Shown here: positions 51,634 through 60,642 of the stretch, piece by piece
Layout: every line of letters begins with the position of its first letter
Numbering within the stretch: the first letter of the stretch is position 1
DNA from: Hephaestia caeni
GTDB lineage: Bacteria > Pseudomonadota > Alphaproteobacteria > Sphingomonadales > Sphingomonadaceae
Direction of reading: 5' to 3'
DNA length: 64,000 nt
NCBI RefSeq assembly: GCF_003550065.1
Contig: NZ_QXDC01000002.1
Location: 1,484,260-1,548,259 of the forward strand
The notes under the pieces: model-generated
What the model was told of the DNA's origin: nothing
The model's database searches: none
Seen by the model: the letters and a program-made list of their open reading frames with translations, nothing else
Position numbers and translations under genes: made by a program

Positions 51634-53358
51634 ATGATCGCACGCCTTGCCGCCGCCTCGCTGCTCGCGCTGGCCGCCACCACACCCGCGCTCGCCGCCG
51701 AAAAGGACCAGCCGCCGATCACCGCGCAGACCGCGTCCTCGGGCGGCCCGCTTGCGCCCGAACAGAAAGCGGTTCGCTTCGACACCGCCGATCTCAGTTT
51801 CGAGGTGTTCCCCGATCGCGAGGCGATCGCCGGCGTCGCGACGCTCAACTTCACCGCGGAAAGCCCCGTCTCGCGCCTCGTGATCGATCTCGATCGCAAC
51901 CTGCCCGTCTCGGCGATCGCGATCGACGGCAAGCCGCTCGCCAAAGGCGCGTGGTCGAACCCCGAAGGCCGGATGACGATCGAACTCGGCAAGACGGTGC
52001 CCACAGGCGGCAAGGTTTCCGCCAGGATCACCTACGCCGGCACCCCGCACGTCGCGGTCCGCGCGCCGTGGGACGGCGGCTTCGTCTGGGCGAAGACCCC
52101 CGGCGGCCAGCCCTGGGTCGCGACCGCGGTCCAGATGGAAGGCTGCGACATGTTCTGGCCGTGCATCGATTATCCGACCTACGAGCCCGATCGGATCGAT
52201 CTCCACATCACCGTGCCCGCCGGGCTGGTCGCGCCCTCGAACGGCGTGTTCAAGGGCAAGCAGACGCTTCCCGACGGCCGCACCACCTGGAACTGGAGCG
52301 TGAAGCACCCCACGCTCTACGGCATCGCGCTCAACGTCGGCCCGTACGAACAGATCTCGGACACCTACAAAAGCCGCTTCGGCAACGAGATTCCGATGTT
52401 CTATTGGTATCTGCCGGGCGAGGAACAACAGGCGAAGGAACTGTTCGCCGAATTTCCCAAGACGCTCGATTTCTTCGAAAGCGTGATCGGCCCCTACCCC
52501 TTCGGCGACCAGAAGCTCGGCGTGGTCGAAACCCCGCACAAGGGCATGGAGCACATGACGATCAACGCGTACGGCAACGAATACGCGAAATCGCCCTACG
52601 GCTTCGACAATCTCTTCCAACACGAATTTTCCCACGAATGGTTCGCCAACCAGATGACCGCGGCGAACTGGGACGATTTCTGGCTCCACGAAGGCTTCGC
52701 GGCCTACATGCAGCCGCTCTACGGCGACTGGCTCGACGGCGAGTGGGCCTATACGGGGATGCTCGCGCAATCGCGCCAGGGTATCAGCGCGGAGGCGCCG
52801 CTGGTGCGCGGCAAGCCGCAGACCGCCGAGGACGTGTACGTCCGGGATCCGGGCCGCGGCGGCGACATCTATACCAAGGGCGCGTGGACGCTCCACACGC
52901 TCAGGAACCTGATCGGCGACAAGGCCTTCTTCGATGCCGTGCGCCTGCTCGTCTACGATCGCACCGATCCGAAGCCGGGCAATTATCAACAGACATCGCG
53001 CGCGACGCCCGATTTCGTCCGCTTCGTGAAGCAGACCTCGGGCACGGATTATCAGTGGCTGTTCGACGTCTACATCTATGATGCCGCGCTGCCCGAACTG
53101 GTCGAAACCCGCGCCGGCGACAAGGTGACCTTCACCTGGCAGGCGCCGCACGGCAAGCCCTTCCCGATGCCGCTCGAGGTCCGCGTCGGCGACACCATCG
53201 AGACGCTGCCGATGACGGACGGCACCGGCAGCCTCACCGTTCCGGCGGGCGTCCACGTCCTCGCCGATCCGGGCGCGAAGATCCTCAAGCAGTCCGATAC
53301 CGTCGACGCCTTCCGGGCATGGCGGAATGCCCAGATGGAAAAGCGAAAGGCCGACTAG
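51634..53358 (+). CDS. M1 family aminopeptidase (copy 1)
   Basis: The 574-residue secreted zinc aminopeptidase has a Sec signal (ARLAAASLLALAATTPALA). The zinc motif HEFSHEW (His 330 and 334) is followed 18 residues after by the Glu in LHEGFAAY. The usual GAMEN exopeptidase motif appears as GMEHM. It removes N-terminal residues from peptides in the periplasm. A very long upstream open frame antisense to lon is not coding. AGGGGGG precedes the ATG. Its stop overlaps the start of copy 2. Confidence 0.94.
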   Translation: MIARLAAASLLALAATTPALAAEKDQPPITAQTASSGGPLAPEQKAVRFDTADLSFEVFPDREAIAGVATLNFTAESPVSRLVIDLDRNLPVSAIAIDGKPLAKGAWSNPEGRMTIELGKTVPTGGKVSARITYAGTPHVAVRAPWDGGFVWAKTPGGQPWVATAVQMEGCDMFWPCIDYPTYEPDRIDLHITVPAGLVAPSNGVFKGKQTLPDGRTTWNWSVKHPTLYGIALNVGPYEQISDTYKSRFGNEIPMFYWYLPGEEQQAKELFAEFPKTLDFFESVIGPYPFGDQKLGVVETPHKGMEHMTINAYGNEYAKSPYGFDNLFQHEFSHEWFANQMTAANWDDFWLHEGFAAYMQPLYGDWLDGEWAYTGMLAQSRQGISAEAPLVRGKPQTAEDVYVRDPGRGGDIYTKGAWTLHTLRNLIGDKAFFDAVRLLVYDRTDPKPGNYQQTSRATPDFVRFVKQTSGTDYQWLFDVYIYDAALPELVETRAGDKVTFTWQAPHGKPFPMPLEVRVGDTIETLPMTDGTGSLTVPAGVHVLADPGAKILKQSDTVDAFRAWRNAQMEKRKAD

Positions 53359-55124
53359 TGCATCGTACGCCCACATTCCTCCTCGCCGCCTCGCTCCTCG
53401 CCGCCTCGCTCCTCGCGGTCGCCACCGCTGCGAGCGCGCAGGCGCTGCCCGAAAAGGGCGAGCCGCCGATCAGCGCGCAGACCGAAATATCGGGCGGCGA
53501 GCGGCCGCCCGAGCAGCAGGCGATGCGCTTCGACGTCGCCGACCTCGCGATCGAGGTGCTGCCCGAGATGCGGCAGTTGAAGGGCGTCGCGACGCTCACG
53601 TTCACCGCCACCGCGCCGCTGGCAAGGCTGGTGATCGATCTCGACACCAATCTGGGGCCGCAGGGAATCGCGATCGACGGCAAGGCGCTGCCCGCCTCGG
53701 CCTGGTCCAACCCCGACGGCCAGCTCACGATCGCGCTGCCGAGGCCGATCGCCAAGGGCGGCACGGTGACCACGACCATCACCTATGGCGGCACCCCGCA
53801 CGTCGCGGTGCGCGCGCCGTGGGACGACGGCATGGTCTGGTCCCAAACCCCCGACGGCCGCCCGTGGATCGCGAGCACTGCCGAAGGCTATGGTTGCGAC
53901 CTGTTCTGGCCGTGCCTCGATTTTCCGAAAGGCGAGCCGGGCCGCGTCGATCTCCACATCACCGTGCCCAAGGGGCTGAAGGCGCCCGCCAACGGCGTGC
54001 TCGTCGGCGTCGACACGCTTCCCGACGGCCGCACCACCTGGAACTGGAGCGCCAAGAGCCCCAATCCCTATAGCGTCGCGCTCAACATCGGCCCGTATGA
54101 GGAGATTTCGGGCACCTACAAAAGCCGCTTCGGCAACGAGATTCCGATGTTCTATTGGTATCTCCCGGGCGAGGAGCAGCAGGCGAAGGAACTGTTCGCC
54201 GAATTCGCGCCGACGCTCGATTTCTACGAAAGCGTCGTCGGCCCCTATCCGTTCGGCGACGAGAAGGTCGGCGTGGTCGAAACGCCGCACAAGGGCATGG
54301 AGCACCAGACGATCAACGCCTATGGCAACGAATATGCCAAGGCGCCCGAGGGGTTCGACTGGCTGTTCCAGCACGAATTCGGCCACGAATGGTTCGGCAA
54401 CCAGCTCACCGCCGCCAATTGGGACGATTACTGGCTCCACGAGGGTTATGAGAGCTACATGCAGCCCTTCTACGGCCGCTGGCGCGAGGGCGAGGCGCGC
54501 TATGCCGCGATGATGCTCGGCCAGCGCAACAACATCATGAATCAGGCGCCGATCGTCTCGGGCAAACTGCGCACCGAGGAGGAAGTGTACGAAGCCGACA
54601 AGGGCGGCCCCGGCCAGGACATCTACATGAAGGGCGCGTGGATGCTCCACACGCTCCGCAACCTCATCGGCGACGATGCCTTCAAGCAGGTGACGACGCT
54701 CGAAGTCTATGGCCGTCCCGATCCACGGCCCGGCAATTTCAAGCCGCGCTTCGGCTCCACGCAAGAATATATCGCCAACGTGAAGAAGGTGACGGGCAAG
54801 GATTACGGCTGGTTCTTCGACGTCTATCTCAAACAGGCGGCACTGCCGAAGCTGGTCCAGCAGCGGCGCGGCGACCAACTCACGCTTACCTGGCAGGCGC
54901 CGGCGAACCTGCCCTTCCCGATGCCGGTCGAGGTCCAGGTCGATGGCAAGGTCACCAAATTGCCGATGACGGGAGGCACCGGCACGCTCGCCGTCCCCGC
55001 AAACGCGCACGTCGTACTCGATCCGTGGGACCGCATCCTCAAGCAGAACGACGCGATCGATCGTTATCAGGCGTATATGAAAGCGCAGATGGCCAAGCGC
55101 GCGGCGGCGGCGAAGAAGGAATGA
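53358..55124 (+). CDS. M1 family aminopeptidase (copy 2, tandem paralogue)
   Basis: The 588-residue paralogue starts with GTG overlapping the TAG of copy 1 (TAGTG). It has a Sec signal (TFLLAASLLAASLLAVATA) and HEFGHEW at His 339 and 343, with Glu in LHEGYESY. The exopeptidase motif is GMEHQ. Long stretches match copy 1 at the nucleotide level (KSRFGNEIPMFYWYLPGEEQ), so the pair is a tandem duplication with later divergence. Confidence 0.94.
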   Translation: MHRTPTFLLAASLLAASLLAVATAASAQALPEKGEPPISAQTEISGGERPPEQQAMRFDVADLAIEVLPEMRQLKGVATLTFTATAPLARLVIDLDTNLGPQGIAIDGKALPASAWSNPDGQLTIALPRPIAKGGTVTTTITYGGTPHVAVRAPWDDGMVWSQTPDGRPWIASTAEGYGCDLFWPCLDFPKGEPGRVDLHITVPKGLKAPANGVLVGVDTLPDGRTTWNWSAKSPNPYSVALNIGPYEEISGTYKSRFGNEIPMFYWYLPGEEQQAKELFAEFAPTLDFYESVVGPYPFGDEKVGVVETPHKGMEHQTINAYGNEYAKAPEGFDWLFQHEFGHEWFGNQLTAANWDDYWLHEGYESYMQPFYGRWREGEARYAAMMLGQRNNIMNQAPIVSGKLRTEEEVYEADKGGPGQDIYMKGAWMLHTLRNLIGDDAFKQVTTLEVYGRPDPRPGNFKPRFGSTQEYIANVKKVTGKDYGWFFDVYLKQAALPKLVQQRRGDQLTLTWQAPANLPFPMPVEVQVDGKVTKLPMTGGTGTLAVPANAHVVLDPWDRILKQNDAIDRYQAYMKAQMAKRAAAAKKE

Positions 55125-55141
55125 TGTTGCGGCAAACGATG

Positions 55142-55229
55142 CGTCACCCCGGACTTGTTCCGGGGTCCAACGTGCCACGAACGCAAGCGCTGGTGGATAG
55201 TTGGATGCCGGAACAAACCCGGCATGACG
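55142..55229. repeat. palindromic repeat (CCCCGGACTTGTTCCGGGG family)
   Basis: CGTCACCCCGGACTTGTTCC and GGGGTCCAAC face GTTGGATGCCGGAACAAACC and CGGCATGACGG. The halves pair over about 30 bp with few mismatches. It fills the gap between the M1 pair and the methyltransferase, probably ending the M1 transcript. Confidence 0.9.
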
Positions 55230-55249
55230 GTTGAGGCGCCACGGTCGGC

Positions 55250-55831
55250 ATGACCACCCCCACCGGCCTCCCCGCGCTCGCCGCCCTCGCGCTCGGGTTT
55301 GTCGCGTTCCTCGTCGCCCTGATCGCCGCCTGGTTGCGGCGCGCGCCGGAAGCAAAGCACCGGCAATCGCTCCGCTCGATCCTCGGCATCGTCATTCAGG
55401 GCATCGCGATCGCCATCGTCGCGGGCGCGGCGTGGACCCCGACGCTCGATCCGCTCGGCGCGCGCGCCTTGCTTCAGGCGGCGGCCGTCGCGCTGCTGAT
55501 GGCGGCCACCGTCGGCCTGTTCGTCTGGGCGTCGCGCACGATGGGCCGGAACTGGAGCATCGTCGCGCGCACCCGCGCCGATCACCAACTCGTCACCACC
55601 GGCCCCTTCGCCCATGTCCGCCACCCGATCTACGTCGCGTTATTCCTGTTCATGCTGGCGATCGCGATCGGCCTTGGCACCTGGCCGCGGCTGATCGTCG
55701 CGATTCCGCTCTACGCGCTCGGCACCTGGCAGCGGATCATGGTCGAGGAGGCGCTGCTGCGCACCATGTTCGGCGCCGATTACGATGCCTATGCCGCGCG
55801 CGTGCGCCGCTTTGTGCCGGGGCTGTTCTGA
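55250..55831 (+). CDS. isoprenylcysteine carboxyl methyltransferase (ICMT) family protein
   Basis: The 193-residue membrane methyltransferase has about four to five hydrophobic segments. It carries the C-terminal family blocks TTGPFAHVRHPIYVALFLF and EEALLRTMFGADYDAYAARV with RFVPG. Bacterial members methylate lipids, quinone-like or unknown membrane substrates using S-adenosylmethionine. It stands alone between repeats and a serine hydrolase gene. Confidence 0.88.
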   Translation: MTTPTGLPALAALALGFVAFLVALIAAWLRRAPEAKHRQSLRSILGIVIQGIAIAIVAGAAWTPTLDPLGARALLQAAAVALLMAATVGLFVWASRTMGRNWSIVARTRADHQLVTTGPFAHVRHPIYVALFLFMLAIAIGLGTWPRLIVAIPLYALGTWQRIMVEEALLRTMFGADYDAYAARVRRFVPGLF

Positions 55832-55886
55832 GGCCCGCGAGCCTCCTATGCTCGCGCCACGACAGTTTCTGATCCGGGGAAATTCC

Positions 55887-57296
55887 ATGAAGCCGTTCCG
55901 CTCCGCCGTCGCCGCGCTGGCGCTGTTCGTCTCGGTCCCCGCGTTCGCGCAGGCGCTGACGGCCGAAGAATCGCAACAGATCGACACGCTCGTCACCACG
56001 ACGCTCGCCGATACCGGCGTCCCGTCGGCCTCGGTCGCGATCGTGCGCGGCGGGAAAATCGTCTTCACCAAAGCGTGGGGCAAGCAATCGCTCGACATCG
56101 CGCAAGCACGCACCGACGTGCCCTATCAGATCGCCTCGATCTCGAAGCAGTTCACCGCCGCCGCGCTGCTGCTGCTCGAGGATCAGGGCAAGCTCACCCT
56201 CGACGATCCCGTGAGCAAATACGTCCCCGGCATCACGCAAGGGGATCACATCACGATCCGCCAGCTTCTCAGTCACACCTCCGGCCTCCAGGATTACTGG
56301 CCGCAGGATTACAGCTTCGCCGCGATGGAACATCCCGTCACCCCGCAGCAGATCGTCGATCGCTGGGCGAAGAAGCCGCTCGATTTCCCGCCGGGCACCC
56401 AGTGGCAATATTCGAACACGGGTTACGTCGTCGCGGGCATGATCGTCGAAAAGGTCTCGGGCACGAAGCTGCTCGATTTCCTGAAGGCGCACATCTTCTC
56501 GAAGCTCGACATGCACCCGATCAACCAGGATCTCGCGATCGGCAAGGGCTATCCGGTCGGCTATCATCGCTACGCGCTCGGCCCGGTGCGCCCGGAAAAG
56601 CCCGCCGCGCCCGGCTGGCTCTACGCCGCGGGCGAACTGGCGATGACTGCGAGCGACCTCGCCAAATGGGATATCGCCCGCATCGACCGCACCGTGCTCC
56701 CCGCCGACGATTGGGCCGCGCAGGAAACCGCGATCCTGCTCACGAACGGCAAGGATACCGGCTACGGCCTCGGTGTCGACGTCGGTGAGAAGAACGGCCA
56801 TGCCTATGTCGAACACAGCGGCGAAGCGGTCGGCTTCCTCTCGGAAAACATCGTCTTTCCCAAAGACAAGGCGGCGGTCGTCGTGTTCGTCAACAGCGAT
56901 TTCTCGAACGCGTTCCTCACGATCACGCAAGGGATCGTCAAGACCGCCTTCCCCGCCATCGCGAACGCCGCCGCCGACACCGACGAAACCGTCAAGACCG
57001 CCGAAGCGCGCAAGGTCTACGACCAGCTCGTCACCGGCACGCTCGATCGCACGCTGATGACCGAGGATGCCAATTACTATTTCACCGACGAGGCGCAGAA
57101 GGATTATCAGACCAGCCTCTCCGCGCTCGGCGAACCCGTCAGCTTCGAGCCGCGCGGCAGCCCCAAGCTGCGCGGCGGCTTCGTCTATCGTGGCTACACC
57201 GTCACCTATCCCGACCGGAAGCTTTCGGTCAGCACCTATGCCGAACCCGGCGAGAACGGCCGGTACGAGCAGTTCCTCGTCGCCCCCATGAGTTGA
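55887..57296 (+). CDS. secreted serine hydrolase (beta-lactamase/class C fold)
   Basis: The 469-residue protein has a Sec signal (FRSAVAALALFVSVPAFAQ). It has a penicillin-binding fold with the SxxK motif in IASISKQFT near 75, the Tyr motif YSNTGY near 175 and the third motif HSGEAVG near 310. A C-terminal all-beta domain of about 110 residues follows. Family members are beta-lactamases, D-aminopeptidases or esterases; the substrate is unknown. It is seven bases upstream of the M17 peptidase, so both are likely co-transcribed. GGGGA precedes the ATG. Confidence 0.9.
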   Translation: MKPFRSAVAALALFVSVPAFAQALTAEESQQIDTLVTTTLADTGVPSASVAIVRGGKIVFTKAWGKQSLDIAQARTDVPYQIASISKQFTAAALLLLEDQGKLTLDDPVSKYVPGITQGDHITIRQLLSHTSGLQDYWPQDYSFAAMEHPVTPQQIVDRWAKKPLDFPPGTQWQYSNTGYVVAGMIVEKVSGTKLLDFLKAHIFSKLDMHPINQDLAIGKGYPVGYHRYALGPVRPEKPAAPGWLYAAGELAMTASDLAKWDIARIDRTVLPADDWAAQETAILLTNGKDTGYGLGVDVGEKNGHAYVEHSGEAVGFLSENIVFPKDKAAVVVFVNSDFSNAFLTITQGIVKTAFPAIANAAADTDETVKTAEARKVYDQLVTGTLDRTLMTEDANYYFTDEAQKDYQTSLSALGEPVSFEPRGSPKLRGGFVYRGYTVTYPDRKLSVSTYAEPGENGRYEQFLVAPMS

Positions 57297-57303
57297 TATC
57301 CCG

Positions 57304-58689
57304 ATGACCGATTTCGCCGCCCTCCTCCAGCCCGACAAGAGCCAGCCCGCCCGCACGCTCCACGTCGTCCACCCTGACGATTGGGCCGATTGGCTCGCCC
57401 ACCAGCCGCCGCGCGTCCGCGCGATCGCGGCCGCCAACCGCCTCACCGGCAAGCCCGGCAACGCCGCGATCCTGCCCGGCGACAATGCCGAGGACTGGTC
57501 GGCGCTGCTCGTCTGTAACGAAGCCGAAAGCTCGCCCTGGCGGATCGCCTCGCGCGCCAGGGCACTGCCCGAGGGCACCTACCGCCTCGCCGCCGGCGAT
57601 CCCGGCGCCGCCGCGCTCGGCTGGCTGCTCGCGCAGCATCGCTTCACCCGCTACCGCACGCCCGAGGGCGATACCGGCGCGCGCGTCCTGCTCACCTCCA
57701 ATCCGGCCGCGATCGCCGATGCCGTCCGCCTCGCCGAGGCGACCGCGCGCGTCCGCGATCTCGTCGATACTCCGGCCGCCGATCTCGGCCCGGCGGAGAT
57801 CGAAGCCGCCGTCGGGGATCTGGCGAAGGCGCACGGCGCCACCGTTACCACCACCCACGGCGACGCACTGGTCAAGGGCTATCCGATGATCCACGCGGTT
57901 GGGAAAGCCGCCGCCAAGGGTCGCGAGCCGCGCCTCGTCGAACTCGAATGGGGGCCGGCCGATGCGCCCCGCGTCGCCATCGTCGGCAAGGGCGTGGTGT
58001 TCGATTCGGGCGGGCTCGACATCAAGCCCGCCGCATCGATGAAGCTGATGAAGAAGGATATGGGCGGCGCGGCGCATGCGCTCGCGCTCGCTGGGCTGGT
58101 CATGGCGAACCATCTCAAGGTCCGCCTCCACCTCGTCATCCCCACGGTCGAGAATGCGATCGCGGGCAATGCCTTTCGCCCCGGCGACGTGCTCCGCTCG
58201 CGAAAAGGGCTGACGGTCGAGAACACCAACACCGACGCCGAAGGCCGGCTGATCCTCGGCGACGCGCTCGCCAAAGCGGGTGAGTCCGCGCCCGAACTGA
58301 TCCTTGATTTCGCGACCCTCACCGGCGCGGCGCGCGTCGCGCTCGGCCCCGATCTCCCCGCGACCTTCGTCAACGACGACGCGCTCGCCGCCGATCTGGT
58401 CGCGGCGGGCACCGCGGTTCACGATCCCTTGTGGCGGATGCCCTTGTGGGACGGCTATGACGAAATGCTCAAATCAGACATCGCCGATATGGTGAACGCC
58501 CCCGAAGGCGGGATGGCTGGCGCGGTCACCGCCGCCCTGTTCCTGCGTCGCTTCGTGCCCGAGGGCGCGCTCTGGGCGCATTTCGATACGTTCGCGTGGC
58601 GACCGGCTGCCCGGCCCGGCCGCCCCAAGGGCGGCGACGCCTACGGCCTGCGCGCAGCATGGGAGCTGCTTCGCCGGCGCTACGGCTGA
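57304..58689 (+). CDS. M17 family leucyl aminopeptidase
   Basis: The 461-residue cytoplasmic aminopeptidase has the two-metal catalytic domain in its C-terminal half. GKGVVFDSGGLDIKPAASM and NTDAEGRLILGDAL (the family signature) supply the ligands, with KKDMGGAAH near 255. The N-terminal half is a diverged macro-like domain. It is slightly shorter than E. coli PepA, as usual for this subgroup. It follows the serine hydrolase closely. Confidence 0.93.
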   Translation: MTDFAALLQPDKSQPARTLHVVHPDDWADWLAHQPPRVRAIAAANRLTGKPGNAAILPGDNAEDWSALLVCNEAESSPWRIASRARALPEGTYRLAAGDPGAAALGWLLAQHRFTRYRTPEGDTGARVLLTSNPAAIADAVRLAEATARVRDLVDTPAADLGPAEIEAAVGDLAKAHGATVTTTHGDALVKGYPMIHAVGKAAAKGREPRLVELEWGPADAPRVAIVGKGVVFDSGGLDIKPAASMKLMKKDMGGAAHALALAGLVMANHLKVRLHLVIPTVENAIAGNAFRPGDVLRSRKGLTVENTNTDAEGRLILGDALAKAGESAPELILDFATLTGAARVALGPDLPATFVNDDALAADLVAAGTAVHDPLWRMPLWDGYDEMLKSDIADMVNAPEGGMAGAVTAALFLRRFVPEGALWAHFDTFAWRPAARPGRPKGGDAYGLRAAWELLRRRYG

Positions 58690-58717
58690 TCGCGCCGATC
58701 GATCGCGCGAGCGCAAA

Positions 58718-58739
58718 TATTACACGGGTATTACACGGG
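58718..58739 (+). repeat. 11-bp tandem repeat TATTACACGGG x2
   Basis: Two perfect adjacent copies lie 37 bp upstream of the phosphatidyltransferase ATG, in its promoter region. An 11-bp period is close to one helical turn. It may be a regulator site. Confidence 0.8.
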
Positions 58740-58775
58740 GATTGCTCGCTTGTCCCAACGCGCCGATAAGGCGCC

Positions 58776-59450
58776 ATGACTCCATCCCCCGAAAACCCGG
58801 CTCTGGCGCGGATCCAGCAGAATGTCCTCGCCCGGTCGGAACGTCGCCTCCTCACCTGGCTGTGCGCGCATCTGCCCGCCTGGGTGACGCCCGACAAACT
58901 CACGGTGACGGGGATGGTCGGGGCGGTCGCTATCTTCCTCGGGTACGCGCTCAGCACCTTCTCCGCCGAATGGCTGTTCGTCGCGCTCGGCGGCTATGTC
59001 GTCCAGTGGCTCGGCGACTCGCTCGACGGCAGCCTCGCGCGTTTCCGCCATATCGAGCGCCCGTCCTACGGCTATTTCATCGATCATAGCTGCGATGGGC
59101 TGGCGGTGCTGCTGATCCTCGCCGGCATGGGCCTCAGCCCGTTCGTGACGATGGATATCGCGCTGATCGCACTCGCGGGCTATCTTCTGCTCTCGATCCA
59201 CGCCTTCCTGTCGGCGCGCGTGATCGGCGAACTCAAGCTGTCATACCTCGCTGCCGGCCCCACCGAGCTGCGCGTGCTGCTGATCGCGCTCACGATCGCG
59301 ATGTACGTCCAGGGCAAGGCGGCCGACGTGCTTGGCGACTATTCGGGCTACGATCTGCTCATCGGCGGCGTCGGCACGATCCTGATCGCGCTGTTCGTCA
59401 TCCAGACAATCGCCACCGGCCGCCACCTCGCCAACGTCGACCGCCGCTGA
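58776..59450 (+). CDS. CDP-alcohol phosphatidyltransferase family protein
   Basis: The 224-residue membrane enzyme transfers a phosphatidyl or related phosphate group from a CDP-linked donor to an alcohol. The catalytic motif D-x2-D-G-x2-A-R-x8-G-x3-D-x3-D is complete in GDSLDGSLARF, then SYGYFIDHSCD. About six hydrophobic segments are seen. Substrate could be inositol, glycerol or another alcohol. It follows a short AT-richer spacer with a tandem repeat. Confidence 0.9.
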   Translation: MTPSPENPALARIQQNVLARSERRLLTWLCAHLPAWVTPDKLTVTGMVGAVAIFLGYALSTFSAEWLFVALGGYVVQWLGDSLDGSLARFRHIERPSYGYFIDHSCDGLAVLLILAGMGLSPFVTMDIALIALAGYLLLSIHAFLSARVIGELKLSYLAAGPTELRVLLIALTIAMYVQGKAADVLGDYSGYDLLIGGVGTILIALFVIQTIATGRHLANVDRR

Positions 59451-59561
59451 GGCTTTCCTCCATCCGTCGCCTCGGGCTTGCATGCCCCTGCACAGCCAGG
59501 GGTTCCGGGGGCCGATGAGCCGTGAACGCTGGCGCTCTTGGAAGACGTCGCCCCCCGGTTT

Positions 59562-59634
59562 CGTCACCCCAGCGAAGGCTGGGGTCTATCTCTCGCGGAT
59601 AGAGTCATGGGTGCCAGCCTTCGCTGGCATGACG
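59562..59634. repeat. palindromic repeat (CCCCAGCGAAGGCTGGGG family)
   Basis: CGTCACCCCAGCGAAGGCTG and GGGTCTATC pair with GATAGAGTCATGGGTGCCAG and CCTTCGCTGGCATGACG. It lies between the convergent phosphatidyltransferase and tpiA and is likely their shared terminator. Confidence 0.9.
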
Positions 59635-59653
59635 GTAATCGATGCGTTTCTCC

Positions 59654-60409
59654 TCACTCCGCCCGGCACCCCGCCGCCGCCTCGATGATCGGCACGAACT
59701 TCGCCGCCGTCAAACTCGCGCCGCCGACCAGCGCGCCGTCGACATCGGGCGCGGACAGGATCGCGCCCGCATTGGCCCCGGTCACCGATCCGCCATAGAG
59801 GATGCGGATGCCCCGCGCCTCGTCGCCCACCAATTGCCTTAACTTGGCGCGCGCGATCGCGTGGATCGACGAAATCTCCTCCAGCGTCGGCGTCCGCCCC
59901 GTCCCGATCGCCCAGCGCGGCTCATAGGCGAGCGTGAACCAGCGCGCCGCCGCATCGTCGGGCACCGATTTCTCGATCTGCGCCTGCACCACGCGCTCGG
60001 CGCGGCCGGCGTCGCGCTCGGCCTCGGTTTCGCCGCAGCACAGGATGACGTTCAGCCCGTGGCGATGCGCGGCGGCGGCCTTGCCCCAGGCGTCCTGGCT
60101 GGTCTCGTTCTGGTCGCCGCGGCGCTCGCTATGGCCGACGATCACCGTGCGCGCGCCGGCCTCGACCAGCATCGGCGCGGCGACGCAGCCGGTGTGCGCG
60201 CCCCAATCGGCGTCGTGGCAATCCTGCGCGCCGATCGGCAGCCCCGGCGCCACCCGCGCCGCCGCCTCGATCAGCGTGAACGGCACGCACACCGCGACAT
60301 CGACCCCATCGTGCGCGGCGGCCGCCGCGGCGATACCCTCGATTTCGGGCAGGTCGGCGCGCAGCCCGTTCATCTTCCAGTTCGCCGCCACAAATTTACG
60401 CCGCGTCAT
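59654..60409 (-). CDS. tpiA: triosephosphate isomerase
   Basis: The glycolytic enzyme interconverts dihydroxyacetone phosphate and glyceraldehyde 3-phosphate. The 251-residue barrel has the catalytic Lys in AANWKMNG near 12, His in VGHSERR near 96, Glu in AYEPRWAIGTG near 166 and the phosphate loop ending YGGSVTG. It is divergent from ppiD across a palindrome. Confidence 0.97.
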   Translation of the reverse strand: MTRRKFVAANWKMNGLRADLPEIEGIAAAAAAHDGVDVAVCVPFTLIEAAARVAPGLPIGAQDCHDADWGAHTGCVAAPMLVEAGARTVIVGHSERRGDQNETSQDAWGKAAAAHRHGLNVILCCGETEAERDAGRAERVVQAQIEKSVPDDAAARWFTLAYEPRWAIGTGRTPTLEEISSIHAIARAKLRQLVGDEARGIRILYGGSVTGANAGAILSAPDVDGALVGGASLTAAKFVPIIEAAAGCRAE

Positions 60410-60443
60410 CGATCACCCTCCACCTTTGCGTCCTGCCGGACGA

Positions 60444-60526
60444 GCGGCGCCGGCCCTCTCCCCCACCCGGCCACCCAATGCGATTATCCTAGTGGGTGGC
60501 CGGGTGGGGGAGAGGGCCGGCGCCGC
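60444..60526. repeat. 34-bp-arm GC-rich palindrome between tpiA and ppiD
   Basis: Arms 60444-60477 and 60493-60526 are exact reverse complements, beginning GCGGCGCCGGCCCTCTCCCC. They differ from the copy at 3577 by paired changes on both sides (GCGCC for GCACC; CTCT for GCTC), so the structure is conserved rather than the sequence. The loop is ATGCGATTATCCTAG. Confidence 0.95.
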
Positions 60527-60642
60527 GCCCGGATTTGGTCCGGCTAAGACGCCTCTAACAACGCCGCCCGCGCACGCAAGCTTGAAGCGGGCTTGCTCCG
60601 CCCGTAAAGCGGCCCTTTCGCTTCTCCAACGATCGGTCAGGC

